From NCBI RefSeq assembly GCF_001522545.3, contig NC_031768.1, positions 85,614,697 to 85,678,696 on the forward strand: a DNA stretch of 64,000 bases. The letters are read 5' to 3'. This document shows, piece after piece, positions 12,220-24,000 of the stretch (its first letter is position 1; the number at the start of each line of letters is the position of its first letter). The notes under the pieces are model-generated. The model saw nothing but the letters and a program-made list of their open reading frames with translations, did no database searches and was not told the origin of the DNA. A program made the translations under genes and the position numbers. The DNA comes from Parus major. Its lineage: Eukaryota; Chordata; Aves; Passeriformes; Paridae.

Positions 12220-15200
12220 ATGAAGACCTCTGGAACCTGTATACTGTTTTGTGTCTTAACACTCTTCTTGTCCCCAGCTGGTGAGTCCTTATGCCCAGGG
12301 GAAGGATTTATTCCTCTTCTGGGCCCCGCAGAGTTTCCTACACAGAATAACGTGCAATGTCTCTGTCTACAGACAAAGACAGAGCTATGTAGAGGGGTAG
12401 TGAAGGGGGAAGGACTGAACAGGAAAGACAAGGTAGATATAGGATTTTAAAGAAGAAATTAGGAACTGGAAACAGTTTCCCACCTGTGGCACTCTCCACT
12501 ATTTACTGGGAGTCACAAGAGTCAGAGGTCCACAGCTTCTACTGCAGGTATGTTATAGTAACCAAAAATCCAGATGAAGCTGAGAAAGAGGGTGAGGTGT
12601 GCTTTGTGCTTACTGCTGTACCACCTGTGTATACATAATCTGCAGGGCATTTCCCAGTGCTCTGCAAAATTTGTTCTGTCATAGTTGTGACACATTTGCT
12701 GTCACTAGCAATTCCTGCTGGAATGACCTCATTCCAAGCCACTCAGCTGCTGGGAGGTTTTGTAGTATTTGTACAGCTGTTTTGAGAAACCTCACCTCTG
12801 TAGTTTGCTTTTGGTGGTAATGGTTGTTTTTATTCTGTTTTGTGTCTCCATTACTTTGTTTGCTTGGAGATACTTTGGCAAAAATGCAGATCAAAATTGT
12901 TTTGCTGGTTTTTTTAAAAAGCACAACAACAACGAAAAAGAACAAAACAAGAGGGCAGCATCAGACATTATACTCAGAAGTCTCAGGACAGATAGTGAAA
13001 GATTAATTTCAGTGAATGGACATCCAGGGAAGACTGCAAGTAGGAGAGAGATGACTACCTATGACATTCAAACCAGGTTATTCCAATACCCTCTTTGATC
13101 CTCCCCTCATGCTGAAACCTGATTCTGCTCCAAATCACACTTTTTCCTTTAAAGGTGCCCTCTAAACAATGTCATGTTTATGACTGTGAAGCAGGTAGGT
13201 GAGGCATCCAAGAGATGAGCTTATCGGTGGACTACAATTTGAAAGAGGGAAAAAAAAAAAAAAAAAAAAGGCTGTGTTTTTTATTATGCATGAAGGAAGA
13301 CTGAAAGGAATATTTCTTACTTTTGAGTATTCTGTTTTAGCACTTCTCTTTGGGTTTGTTTGTTTTAACTTGGAAAGTAACAGGAATCACCAGCTGGTCT
13401 CTCATTGTTTCTTTGATTTTGGGTAAGCTACAGATTTGGTGAGTTAGGGTTGCAGTTCTAGACATCAAGAATGAATTTACTGCAGCTTGGATAAGAAAGT
13501 TTAATTGCTTATAAGGCTTATTTGTTTGGTACCATAGTAAATATAGATTGAAGTGGTTGAAGGTGGGATAAGAAAATCACCCTTTTTGTGTCCTTGCCTT
13601 GTATGCAGAAATTTCACTTCACTTACATCCTTTTGTTTTAGAATTGGACTGGTTTTCTATTCAACCCCTAGGGGAAAACAAAATTCGTAATAGCTGACTT
13701 TTCAATGTTAGAAAAGAAGGAGGAGCCTCCCTGTCTTTTCTACATGTCTCTTCAAATCCAGCACTGCTGGCTTCTGCAAGGCTTTCAGGATTTGCATCCT
13801 TCCTTTTGCATCAGGAACAAATGAGAAAGTGCTCAACACCATTTTCTCCTCTACTTGTTGCAATTAAGAGATTAGCCAGAACAGGGGAAGTTTTGGGCTG
13901 TATTAAATTATGTACTTAAGTTATTATACATGTCTGGCTCTCCCTGGGTTAATCGCCAGCAGCTGAGCCCTTGCTAGCAGCTGGGTGGGGAACAGAAAAT
14001 CAGGGTCCAGCAACTCCTGTAATGCTGTAGAGCAGGATTATGTAGGGCTCCCAAGAGACCCCCTGTGGCCTGCAAGTAACTGCCCTTGGAATGTGGAAGA
14101 ACTATGACAAAAACCCCAGACCTGACAGTTTTTACCCACACAGTGATCCCATTAAGAGCAGAAAGCTGCAGGCTGAGGTCATGGGATGTAGCGGGATGTA
14201 GTGATTTTTGGGCTGGTCCTGCACACATCCCTGCAGTGCCCCAGATCACTGGCTTTTTTCCTGCCAGCTCCTTCCTTCATCCCACCCCAGTTATGCAGAC
14301 ATTTCCCTCATCTGTGGTTAGCAGGAAATATTTTCCTATTCCTGGCTGCTGTAAGGAAATTGCTCTGTCACCCTTTATATTTGAACAAACAAACAGTCTA
14401 GCCCAGCTTCAATTTCTTTCATGTAGCATGTACAGCCAAGCCTTCATCATTGCCCTTCTCCAGTTCACCCAGAGGCTGAGAGGGGAAAGATTATCTGCTC
14501 TGTAATCCCTACCCAGGCTGGATGCTTTGCCTAAGGAGCTATTAAACCTGCAGTCTGCTTTTACTGTACAATGACTCCATCCATGCCCCCAAGTGAATAA
14601 TTTCCATGACTCAGTTTCCTCTTATAAAATAGAGACAGGGATTTTGCTCAGCCTGCAGAGCAGGGAGGCCACAGGAACTTTTTTTTTTTTTTTTTTTTTT
14701 CAAAATGCATCAAAAGAGGTTTCAGAAGGGAAAAGTCTGGTAGCAGATCTGGAGGTATTTACTAACTTGTCCCTGTGCCTAGCCATTGACCTTGTGGAAG
14801 CAGCAGGGATAGGATCAGGACCTGCTGTATCCATGAGCCTTTAAACAGCAAATGCAGCCAGCAGTGGAGGCTGAGGCTGAGTGGAGAGCATTTCTCCCTT
14901 CAGCAGAGGGCAGTGGTGTCTCCTGGATAGATAAACATTAAAATTTCACAAAGCCTGCAGACTGTAAAAATCTGTCTTTCTTCACTCCCCTCTCTTCTCT
15001 TGCAGACCGGTTTCCATGGATGGTCAATGGGCAAGAACTGGAAAGTGTAACTGGTAAGTATTACAGGCATGTTAATGTGCTGAAGATCACTCATGTGACC
15101 CAGTTGTCCTGTGGAGTTACAGTCTGTTTATTAGAAAATACTGTTATTTATTTCCTTGCCTCTGACATTGTGAGCTTACCTTTCAGTGAAGATTAAACAA

Positions 15201-18200
15201 GCTCTCTAAGACAACCTGCTATGTGTTACATGCTCTTTACAAATAATTCTCAAGTGCAGGGGCCCTGAACACTTAGCTGAAGGGTATGAAGTTATGTTCA
15301 CAGTCAAGGGTTGTGGGAGATCCACAAAAGCTGGTAAGTCTTCAACCATGAGATGCTTGGGGAGCTCCACTGCTGCTCAGAAAAATCCTAGGGAAAATGG
15401 TGCACAAGCAGCATGGTGCTTTAGTAGTGAGGCCATTGGGAAAGAATATTGACTGATCTTCTTACTGGCTGTGTTGTTGGGGGTGAATTGCTTTATCCCT
15501 CTGGACCTTCATACATGGTAAGATAAAAGGAATGTACGTTTACATCATGCTTCAGCACCCAAAAAGGACCACAAGGGTTTGCCTTTTCTTCAAACCTGAA
15601 ACTCCTGGCTAAGCCTGCAGACATCTCCCAGCTATGATCCTGTGATGTGTAATATCTGGGGTTTCCCAGAAAACTGTTAAGAAGCCAGCCCAAAACATGC
15701 CCTCCAAGCATCCTTTCCTTCATGCTTCACCTCTCCACCACTCCCCCAGCTTTGCCAGAAGCTGCTTTTTAAAGAAACTCATCCACTGATGAATTTCTGC
15801 AGTTAAGGCTAGGTTTTGGAGTTACCTCCCTCCTTCTCTGCCATGAGTGCTTCAGCTGTCTGTCCTAGTGCTGCAAGAGGCCTCAGCACCTTCATTTCAG
15901 AAGGCTTTCTCTCCCACCAAGATTCCAACCGTGACCAGATCTGGGAAGTCAAAATATGCATCCAAAATTCACTCAGGGTTGATACAACATGTGCACTAAG
16001 AAATCCAGTTCCAGGCCAGTTACCACAAAAGGGAGTGGATATGGGGGTGTTGGGGGTACTGTTGGATTACATATTTGCTGGGTTGGATCCCACTGTCTCA
16101 GGAGCCTATGATGGCAGGAGAGGTAATTCAAGCTGGCTCTGGCTGGCTGTGTAAGAACCATAAAGTAAAGACAATCTTTTTCAAGGACAATCTCTTTTCC
16201 AGGTGGAGTTACCCCTGACAGCAGCTCTGGTAAGATCCAATCTCTTGGAATCTTCATGCTTCTTTTTCTCTTTTCACCACTTCTGCCTACACAGATACAG
16301 AAATTATCCATTATGCCCAGAAACTTCTTGTCCTGCTTTTGGTGTGCAGCAGCATTCTGCTACCACTTACAGCTGTCTGGGAATCCTTTCTGTGCTCCAT
16401 CAGGGAGATGAATTTAGGGCGACTTAATGGTCTGTTCTCCAAGGAAATGACACTATCACTTAATGTACCAGGGCTCCCTGAAGATGTTTCCACTGCAGGA
16501 AGCCATGAAATTCCAAGCTCACACATCCTTGGCGTCCAGAGAAGGTGACAGAAACAAAGAGACCAAATGATGAGGGTGAGAGTTTGGACAGGTTCAAACT
16601 GGGACACAGGTTGCAGATGTGCTTCACTGCTCAGGAGACAGAGGTGCCAAATAAAACCCTGAAAGTAGTGAAGCAAACCCTGAGCATTGTTGGAGTGGGG
16701 AAGTGGAAATGCTGTTCTTTCGGTACTGTTCGCCCCCCCATACCTGAGGCTGTGTCACAGGGGGGCAGCAAAATGTCTGCAAAGGGAAGGGTAGTGGAGG
16801 ACTTGGAAGATAAGCACTTAGAGCACACAGTGTGTGTCCTTAGAGAGTGGAAATGGCCTCAGGAGAAGGACATAGAGCTGATGGGAGTGAAGGCAGTTGC
16901 AACAAGGGGCAATGGAGGAAAAGAGAGGCTCAAGAAGCAGCCTCCCCACCTTTTCAAACCTTACTCTGAGTTCTGGCCTTGGGATTGTTTCTCTCTCTGC
17001 TGGACCAGTCTCTCAAACACATCTCTCTGAGGTGGTGAAGACCAGGCAGGGCAGAGAGAGGGTGAACACATGTGGCTGATGCTATGGTTCAGAGAGGCAG
17101 CTGTGCATGGCTGTTCTGTATGGGAACTCCTCTGAGAGTGGTGTCTTGTTCTCTAGAACATCAGCTCCATGGTTTGTCCTCTGCCCTGACTCTGCTCATC
17201 CACTGGCTGCAGTATTTGTTGTGGGTCAGACAGCACTGGAAGAGGAAAATGGAAGCACAATATTGTATCTACAGGATGTATGATCTTCATGGTTGGGATG
17301 GGAGGTGAAAGCAACTGTGTTCAGTGTATGAGGACTGACAGTCTGTAGGAGAGTAGATAGGACTTAGTGTCTAGACCAAACTGGTGGCTACTGACCTACA
17401 TCTAAAGGTTAAAAGACTAAAAGTGAAGCCTTTAAAACAAACTTGGGCTTCAAAATGTTTCCTATTGACAGATCAAGCAAAAATCTTCACAAAGGATGTG
17501 CCATTGGGACCCATCTTTTCTCTGCAGCATCCTGTCAGCTCTAGCACACCCAGCATATTTGCAGGGAAAGCCTGCAGTTACTCTGACAAATCAGATAATA
17601 ACAACACCACAATCAGCATTGTCTGTGAACCAGATGTGAGATGCCTACTAGTCAGGGCTGGTAAGCCATCAGCAGAACAGTGGCAGGAGAAAAAAGACTG
17701 GAAGCTCAAATTAAGATCTTTCAGTACATCTCTTTTTCCAGGTGCAGCTGTCACACCACCTGCGCTTCTTCCTCCTGGTGAGTTTATTCTCAGTTTTCAG
17801 CCACATGTTGTAGACTCTCCTTCCCTCTCCTCACACAATTCCTTGCACATCTGGAATCCCACCTTCTCTGCCCCTGAGCCCCACACTCAAAAGATTAATT
17901 CTCTTTAACACATATGTTTTGTCTCTGCTTCTGGTTAACACTGTGGCACCTGAGCAGAAGTCCTGTGGAATTGCTCATAAGGAGTTGTACCTGGCAGTCA
18001 GTTCTCTGAATTCCTTTCCAGTTTGTTACTGGGTAAATTATAAAATGTACTGGTTTGCTGTGGTACAGATGGGTTACTTTATCAGAGGGAATAACAAACC
18101 TACTTCTTTTTAACCCCTTGTCATGGACATTAAAGAACCAATGGTGTTGGGATTGTGTTTCTTAAAGGTGTGCATCGCTGTTCTTTGTGAAGGGCAGTCA

Positions 18201-21027
18201 CAAACTCCTTTGCCTCTTGACTCAATAAAGAGTAATTACAGAAGCTAAAGAAATTTACCTGACCTTTTCAGTCAGAATGTCCTTACAGTGTAATTTTGAA
18301 CAGTAGTAGTAATGCTTTATGGGAAAGCTTAGGCAAATTTTTTAGCATTGTTGACTGCATAGCTGGCGCAAGACTCACATTGGATTTATACCTTATGTTA
18401 GTAACAATGTTAGTAACAATGAAATCTTTCTCCACATTAGAAGTTACAGTAGAAGGTTCTTGAAGAGCTTTCCAGATATTTACTTTGATTAAGCTGATTT
18501 CTAGGAAGGAATCATGGTAACTAACTAACTTTGCTACCCTTTGTCTTCCAGTTCAGTCTGACAGCGAAACATCAACAGCTTCATCAGGTGTGTTTTAAGT
18601 TTGCTGCTTGCACTTCCTCCCAGACCGTTTTTCAGACACTCTGTTAGCTCTCCAGAGGGGTTCTGTCTGGGCACAGCACTTTGTCTCCTGGAAAACTGCT
18701 TTAAATCATTCCTTGAGTTAGAAGTTCTGCAGAATGATGGTAGTGGGAGTTGAAGCCTTCTCCTGGAGGGCATGCCTGGGAAGGGAGGAGCTGGCAGATC
18801 AGCAGACCAGATACAGTGGGTCAATATTGTGTCAGTGTCAGTGGCATTTCAGAACCATGTGCAAGAAAATCCATTGTAGTTAGTTACAGGGTTGATTGTG
18901 CAGAAAAGAAAGGAGCTAGATTTGTGTCCTGAAATGTGATAATTGCACATCTATTAGAAACACATCTTAAACATGCAATTAATATTTACATTTTGGTTAT
19001 ATCTATCTGTCCCCTTTACAACATGTGCCTCCTGTATTCTGGGTGTCCAGTGGGCTTGGTTTGCTTTTCACTCAACTTTCCCTTCCTTTTGTCTTGTGAA
19101 GGAAGGGGATCAGAAATGTCTGCACTATTTTCTGCTTCTCTAAACCAACCCCACCTCTCACATGAGAAAGACAATAGATGCTGGGGTCCTTTGCTAGAAG
19201 CCTGGAGGACTGTTCCTAGTGATTAAGTTGTATCTGTGCCGGAATGAGTGCACCTGGCCATGATGCTGTATTGAACCTCCGTGTTTGTGTGTGTTCTCAG
19301 ACTGTCGTGAGGAAAAGTTCCCTTGCACACGCCTGTACTCCGTTCACAAGCCAGTAAAGCAGTGTATCAGCTACCTCTGTGTCACAAGGTAAGAAACCAG
19401 CAGCCCCTAAGAAAATCACTAAAAACTGCCCAGAAACGGTATGTCCAGTTCAGCAATTGTTCCCTTTGAAGACTAGAGCTTTTCTCTGGGAACCTATTGG
19501 TGAGATGAATCCTATCCTCAGAGTGTCCTTGTAGGGTAATTATTTAAAACAGCACAATGATTGCAGTCTGTGCAGCACAAAGGAGCTGTAATGTGCCCTA
19601 GACTGTAATCCATATTTAAGGTATTGGGTCATTTATAGGGCCATGAAAATGATCAGAGGTATGGAGCACCTCTCTTACAAAGACAGGGTGAGAGAGCTGG
19701 GATCATTCAGCTTGGAGAAGAGAATGCTCCAGGGAGAACTCATTGCAGCCTCCAGAACCTAAAGGGGACTTATAAAACAGAGGGGGAGAACATTTTACAT
19801 GGGCAAGTAGTGATAAGACAAGGAGGAATGGTTTTAAACTGAGAGATATTTAGATTTGATGTCAGGAAGAAATTCTTTACTCAGAGGGTGGTGAAGCACT
19901 GGCACAGGTTGCCCAGGAAAATTGTCAGTGCCCTGTCTTTGGGAGGGTTCAAAGCAGGGTTTGGTGTGGGGCCTTGAGCAACCTGATCCAGTGGGTGACT
20001 TTCCTGCCCATGGAAGTGAGTTTGGAGCTAGGTGATCTTCAAGGGCCCTTCCAACCCAAGCCTTTCTATGATTCCAAGATTTCATGAAGTCTTTACAAAG
20101 ATTACTTTGCTATTGAGCTGTATTATTCTAGGCTAAGAAATCATAAAAGTGTGGGATTTGCTTGCTCATTAGTGAATATACGTGTTTATTCCCTGTACCC
20201 CTTTTTTGTTTCTTTGTGTCCCTGTGCCTTCCGCTGCTGATCCTGGTGATCCCGCAGCGTGCGTCGCATGTACATAATAAACAAGGAGGTGTGCACTCGC
20301 ATTGTCTGCAAGGAGAATGAGGTCATGCAAGGTGAGTGGTATTACATGCCGGCCTAGCAGGATAGCTGCAGCCATCTGATAGAGTCTCCAAGCTTACGGT
20401 TGGCTTAGACCCTAATCCACAGGTAGTAGCTTCCCTGGACTTTGAAAGAGTTCTAATGCAATGCGGTCTTGGATCTAATACACACGCCATGATAAAAAAA
20501 ACTGGGAGGTAGATATTGTACTACTGAGAAATATGTTAGCTCTCTATTCCTTAATCTTGATCGTGGTCTAGCAGTGCCACTACTAGTTCCTTTGACATTA
20601 AACAGGCTAAGAAGTAAATCTCAGCATTTCTGTCCATGAATAGAAGCAGGATCCAGTCTAGATTTTTTATGCAATTTTTGTTTCAGCAAAATACAAGTGG
20701 TTTTAATATGTAATGTACATGCATAAAGCCAGAAGGAAATTATAAAAGCCTAAGGACTTGATTTGCTTGCCTCATGTATATGAGGCTTCAGCCATTTCAA
20801 CAGTTTCTGTAGATGCAGTGAAGGATGTACCTCTAACAATTCTGCTGGTGGAGAATTTGAAGGAAGCTTTGATTATCTGTCAACCTGTGTGTGTCTGTTT
20901 GTCCTCAGATGAGATCTGTCGCCAGCTGGCTGGTCTTCCTCCTCGACGTCTCCGCCGATCCGGGCAGCCCCTGCCTCTCCCTTGCAGACAGCTCCTGGAG
21001 CAGCAGCGCAGGCCTGGTGCTCTGTGA
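12220..21027 (+). CDS. MFAP5: Microfibril-associated protein 5 (MAGP-2)
   Basis: Encodes a small secreted glycoprotein of fibrillin microfibrils; the family is known to bind fibrillins and Notch ligands. Coding exons read as 12220-12280, 15006-15053, 16203-16229, 17742-17777, 18552-18587, 19301-19388, 20258-20331 and 20909-21027. All have AG acceptors and GT donors and keep frame, giving 489 nt and 162 aa (human 173). Exon 1 encodes a signal peptide (starting MKTSGTCILF) and is preceded by an AG acceptor at 12216-12217, so the 5' UTR is split, as in mammals. The next four exons are 48, 27, 36 and 36 nt, all phase 1-1, and encode an acidic, Ser/Thr/Pro-rich region. The last three carry the Cys-rich matrix-binding domain: DCREEKFPCTRLYSVH, KQC, MYIINKEVC, and the LAGLPPRRLRRS tail that separates MFAP5 from MFAP2. 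No RGD integrin motif is visible, unlike mammalian MFAP5. Small additional exons could be missed. Confidence 0.93.
13250..13269. repeat. Poly-A run in MFAP5 intron 1
   Basis: About 20 consecutive A residues on the + strand within the first coding intron. No retroelement body is recognisable next to it. Confidence 0.8.
14680..14700. repeat. Poly-T run in MFAP5 intron 1
   Basis: An uninterrupted T run of about 22 bases roughly 300 bases upstream of the 15006 acceptor. It is simple low-complexity sequence. Confidence 0.8.
19620..20090 (+). mobile_element. CR1 LINE, 3'-end fragment
   Basis: The sequence follows the familiar 3' portion of avian CR1. It has a stretch resembling 'gtgagagagctgggatcattcagcttggagaag', then 'ggtggtgaagcactggcacaggttgcccagg', then 'gtgatcttcaagggcccttccaaccc', and a terminal ATTCYRTG-like tail near 20065-20090. 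It lies in the MFAP5 intron between the 19301-19388 and 20258-20331 exons, in the same orientation as the gene. Only the 3' end is present, as is usual for 5'-truncated CR1 copies. Boundaries are approximate. Confidence 0.9.
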
Positions 21028-24000
21028 GCTACCAACAGCAGGAGAGGAAAAGGAAGAGATGCAAGGGAAGTCATTATCCACTACCTACAGTCCAAGACAA
21101 GTGCTTCTTGTTTGTGATTCCCCCATCATTTCCTTGCTTCTATGCCTTCTTCTACACCCTCTTCTTCAGGTGCTGCAGTGCACAGAGTACCCTCTCTGCT
21201 AGTCTGTCATGGTACCTGTTGTCATATTTATAATCTATTGCTGAGAATGTGAGATTCTCTCCTCTTTTCTCTCACACTGCCTGGCAGGCTGTGAGCTGCT
21301 CATTTCCCAGAGGTCCTTATAAATGTGGTGCACCTTCTCTTGCTTTGCCCCTGGAGAGAGACAGAAATGGGGACAAGATGTAGTCCTCCGCAGTGGTTCA
21401 GATGCCCTAAGCTGCAGCTCATCTCACCTTTGTGCCCTAGGACTCCTGCCCTAGATTTCTTGCTTGGCATCAGCATGAGCTCGGATGTGGTTGGCCAGCC
21501 TCTCCAATTCTCCCAAGCCACTGAGTTTGTTGTGTGATAGCACATTCTCCTCCTTGTGTCTGCTGGCCTCAGGGAAGTGTCAGAGCTTGGAGATGAGCTG
21601 TCCTGAACCCAAGGCAGACCTCATTGTCCCTGAGTGGCAACAGATCATTTATAACTACCTCTGGGAAGTTTTTGTCTCAAGCCCATTGCCTCCCTCACAC
21701 ACATCTGCTACCAAAAGGAAAAATTCTGGATTTAGTATGGCATTATATTTTTCTCAAGAAGACTATGTTGGATCAGAGTTCTGCCTCTTCTACTCCTCCT
21801 CTCCTTTCCCCTGTTCTTGTCCCTCTCTTCCCTCTGAAGACATCTCTTGACACCCATTCCAGGAAAGTTCCAGGGAGCAGAAATTACAGCTGACTCTACT
21901 CCTAAGCCCAAGAAGAACCTGTGTGACCTGACATTACCTGTGACCTTGCAATGAATTATCTTGTCATAGTGCCTTATCTTGGTCTGGCTACCTCCACACT
22001 CCCCCGTTACTGTGCCTGCTTTCAATCTTCAGCTGAGTTCCTACCTCCTGACGTGGAAGCTCCTGCACAAAGCAGAAAGGAGTAGCAAATTGGAATTGGA
22101 TGTGGGAGCAGAATCATTATCTGGGACTGCTGTTTATCTGGGACCTGGGATTTTCCTGCGGAGTCTCTCACTGTGCTGGCCTGCATAAAGCCAGGTGCTG
22201 ATGGGGAAGGTAAACATATCTGCAGGTATAAGCACTTATACAGGCCAGCCTGGGCAGAAGAATTCACTGTGGCAGCACTGAATGTCTGGTCTGCCCAAGG
22301 ACTTTGTTTTCTAGATATATGGAGAACATATCCAGCTACATGGCAGTTTTAATGATGAAACCAGGCAGGGTAAGTGGGGAAGAGCAGTCAGAATGGTATT
22401 AATCACTCCATGTTACTCTTAGTGGCATGATTCTGTGAAGCACCAGAGGATCAGCAAGACCCTGTCTCTAGCATCTCTGGGTTGTTCCCAAGTAACTGTA
22501 AGCCAGTTTGCTAGATTTGGCATTTACTCCCCTCACATGATAAACTCTTCTGCTGAACAGAGACCATTCAGTCTTGTAGGAGCACTGCCCTGTTGCACAG
22601 AGCCAGGGTCACACAGTATTGGGGACAGTTTGCTGCACAGAGGCAGACATCTCAAAAAAAGAACAAAACCATTAGTGCAGGACCACCTAGCCTGGACCTG
22701 CATTTCTGCTGTATGTAGCAAGAAGCTGGCTACATCCTCTGTGTAGGGGATGACACCCTCTGCAGACAGATTCCATATGAGATCAAAATCAGCCCTAGAT
22801 GGGCTAAATCTCTCTATATTAATCCAGTATACGGGAGAAAGAATTCCAAATCACACAGTGACTAGAATTTTGTCCTACATATAGGAGCACTGCACTGCTA
22901 CTCAGAGGATGATGCTCCTCTCGAGTACTCCAGGCTCACGAGACTAGGAATGAAGGAGGAATTTCTTTGTACTGAGAGGGTGCACATTTCTGTAGAGATG
23001 AGGGTACTGAGAGCTTCATCTCAAAGACATTCAAGCCACTAGCAGCCACTGGCTTCCATGCTGGGATACCTGTGAAAATTGCCTGTGTGGAGGAAGGTAG
23101 GATGGAGATGGGATGTGATATCTTGGAAACTGGACTAGGTCAAATATGCACTCTGTATTTAGAGGTGAATATACATTGCTATAGATACATAACTGGGTAA
23201 CATAGCTACTGTACAGCATATAGAAATTTAACTTTCATACAGGTTGGGGAGTGGTTAGAAGCCTTTCTGTTGCTTGCTTTCTGCAGTGACAGGAAGAGGT
23301 GCTCCTGTCCAGGAGAACACTGTTTTAATGCTAGAGTCTATATAATCCATATTAAAAGAAAATTTATTTCCTGTTATTCTTGGCAACTCTCATGTGTTTG
23401 AGTTTATTTGTCTCTTGCTGTATTTCCTCCAGATTTGTGAGGAGACTTGATTCCAGATCGAATGTATTATTTGGAACTTTTTACGCCCTGCTAGTCTAGT
23501 CCTCTGCTGTAACCCTCTTTTCACTCATAAATCACTGGTCTTCCTGGGAACTCTTTTTTTTCTAGAGAAACATAACATTTTCTCCAATTTTTTTTTTTTT
23601 TTATCATGGAAAGTTGTGCTAGATTTTCCTGACAATTGGTAGCTGCTGAACACAGGGATAACTCCTCCCAGCACAAGGAATTTGTGCTGAGGACACATCT
23701 TTTCACTGTGAACATGCCATGACTTTCTGGTGGAGAATTAACACCTCCAAATAAATTGGCAAGACAACTGAAATAAGAGAAAAGCTGTAATAAATACCAC
23801 ATAAGCAGAGAAGAATTTGTTTGCTACAACCATTTAACTCAATAATGGGAATAACGGAGATATTACATTAAAAATTACACTTCCAGGTCAAAAGGATTAG
23901 GAAAATTTCTTTTTCATTGATTTTTTGACTTTTTCATAATTTCATCAGGCACTGACTCTACATCATATTTTGGTTGAAAAGATGAAGCACTAAGAAGTGG

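Noticed and set aside
19301..21027. Assignment of the Cys-rich gene to MFAP2 instead of MFAP5
   Set aside because: The C-terminal LAGLPPRRLRRS segment and location next to AICDA match MFAP5; MFAP2 has a different Cys-rich tail.
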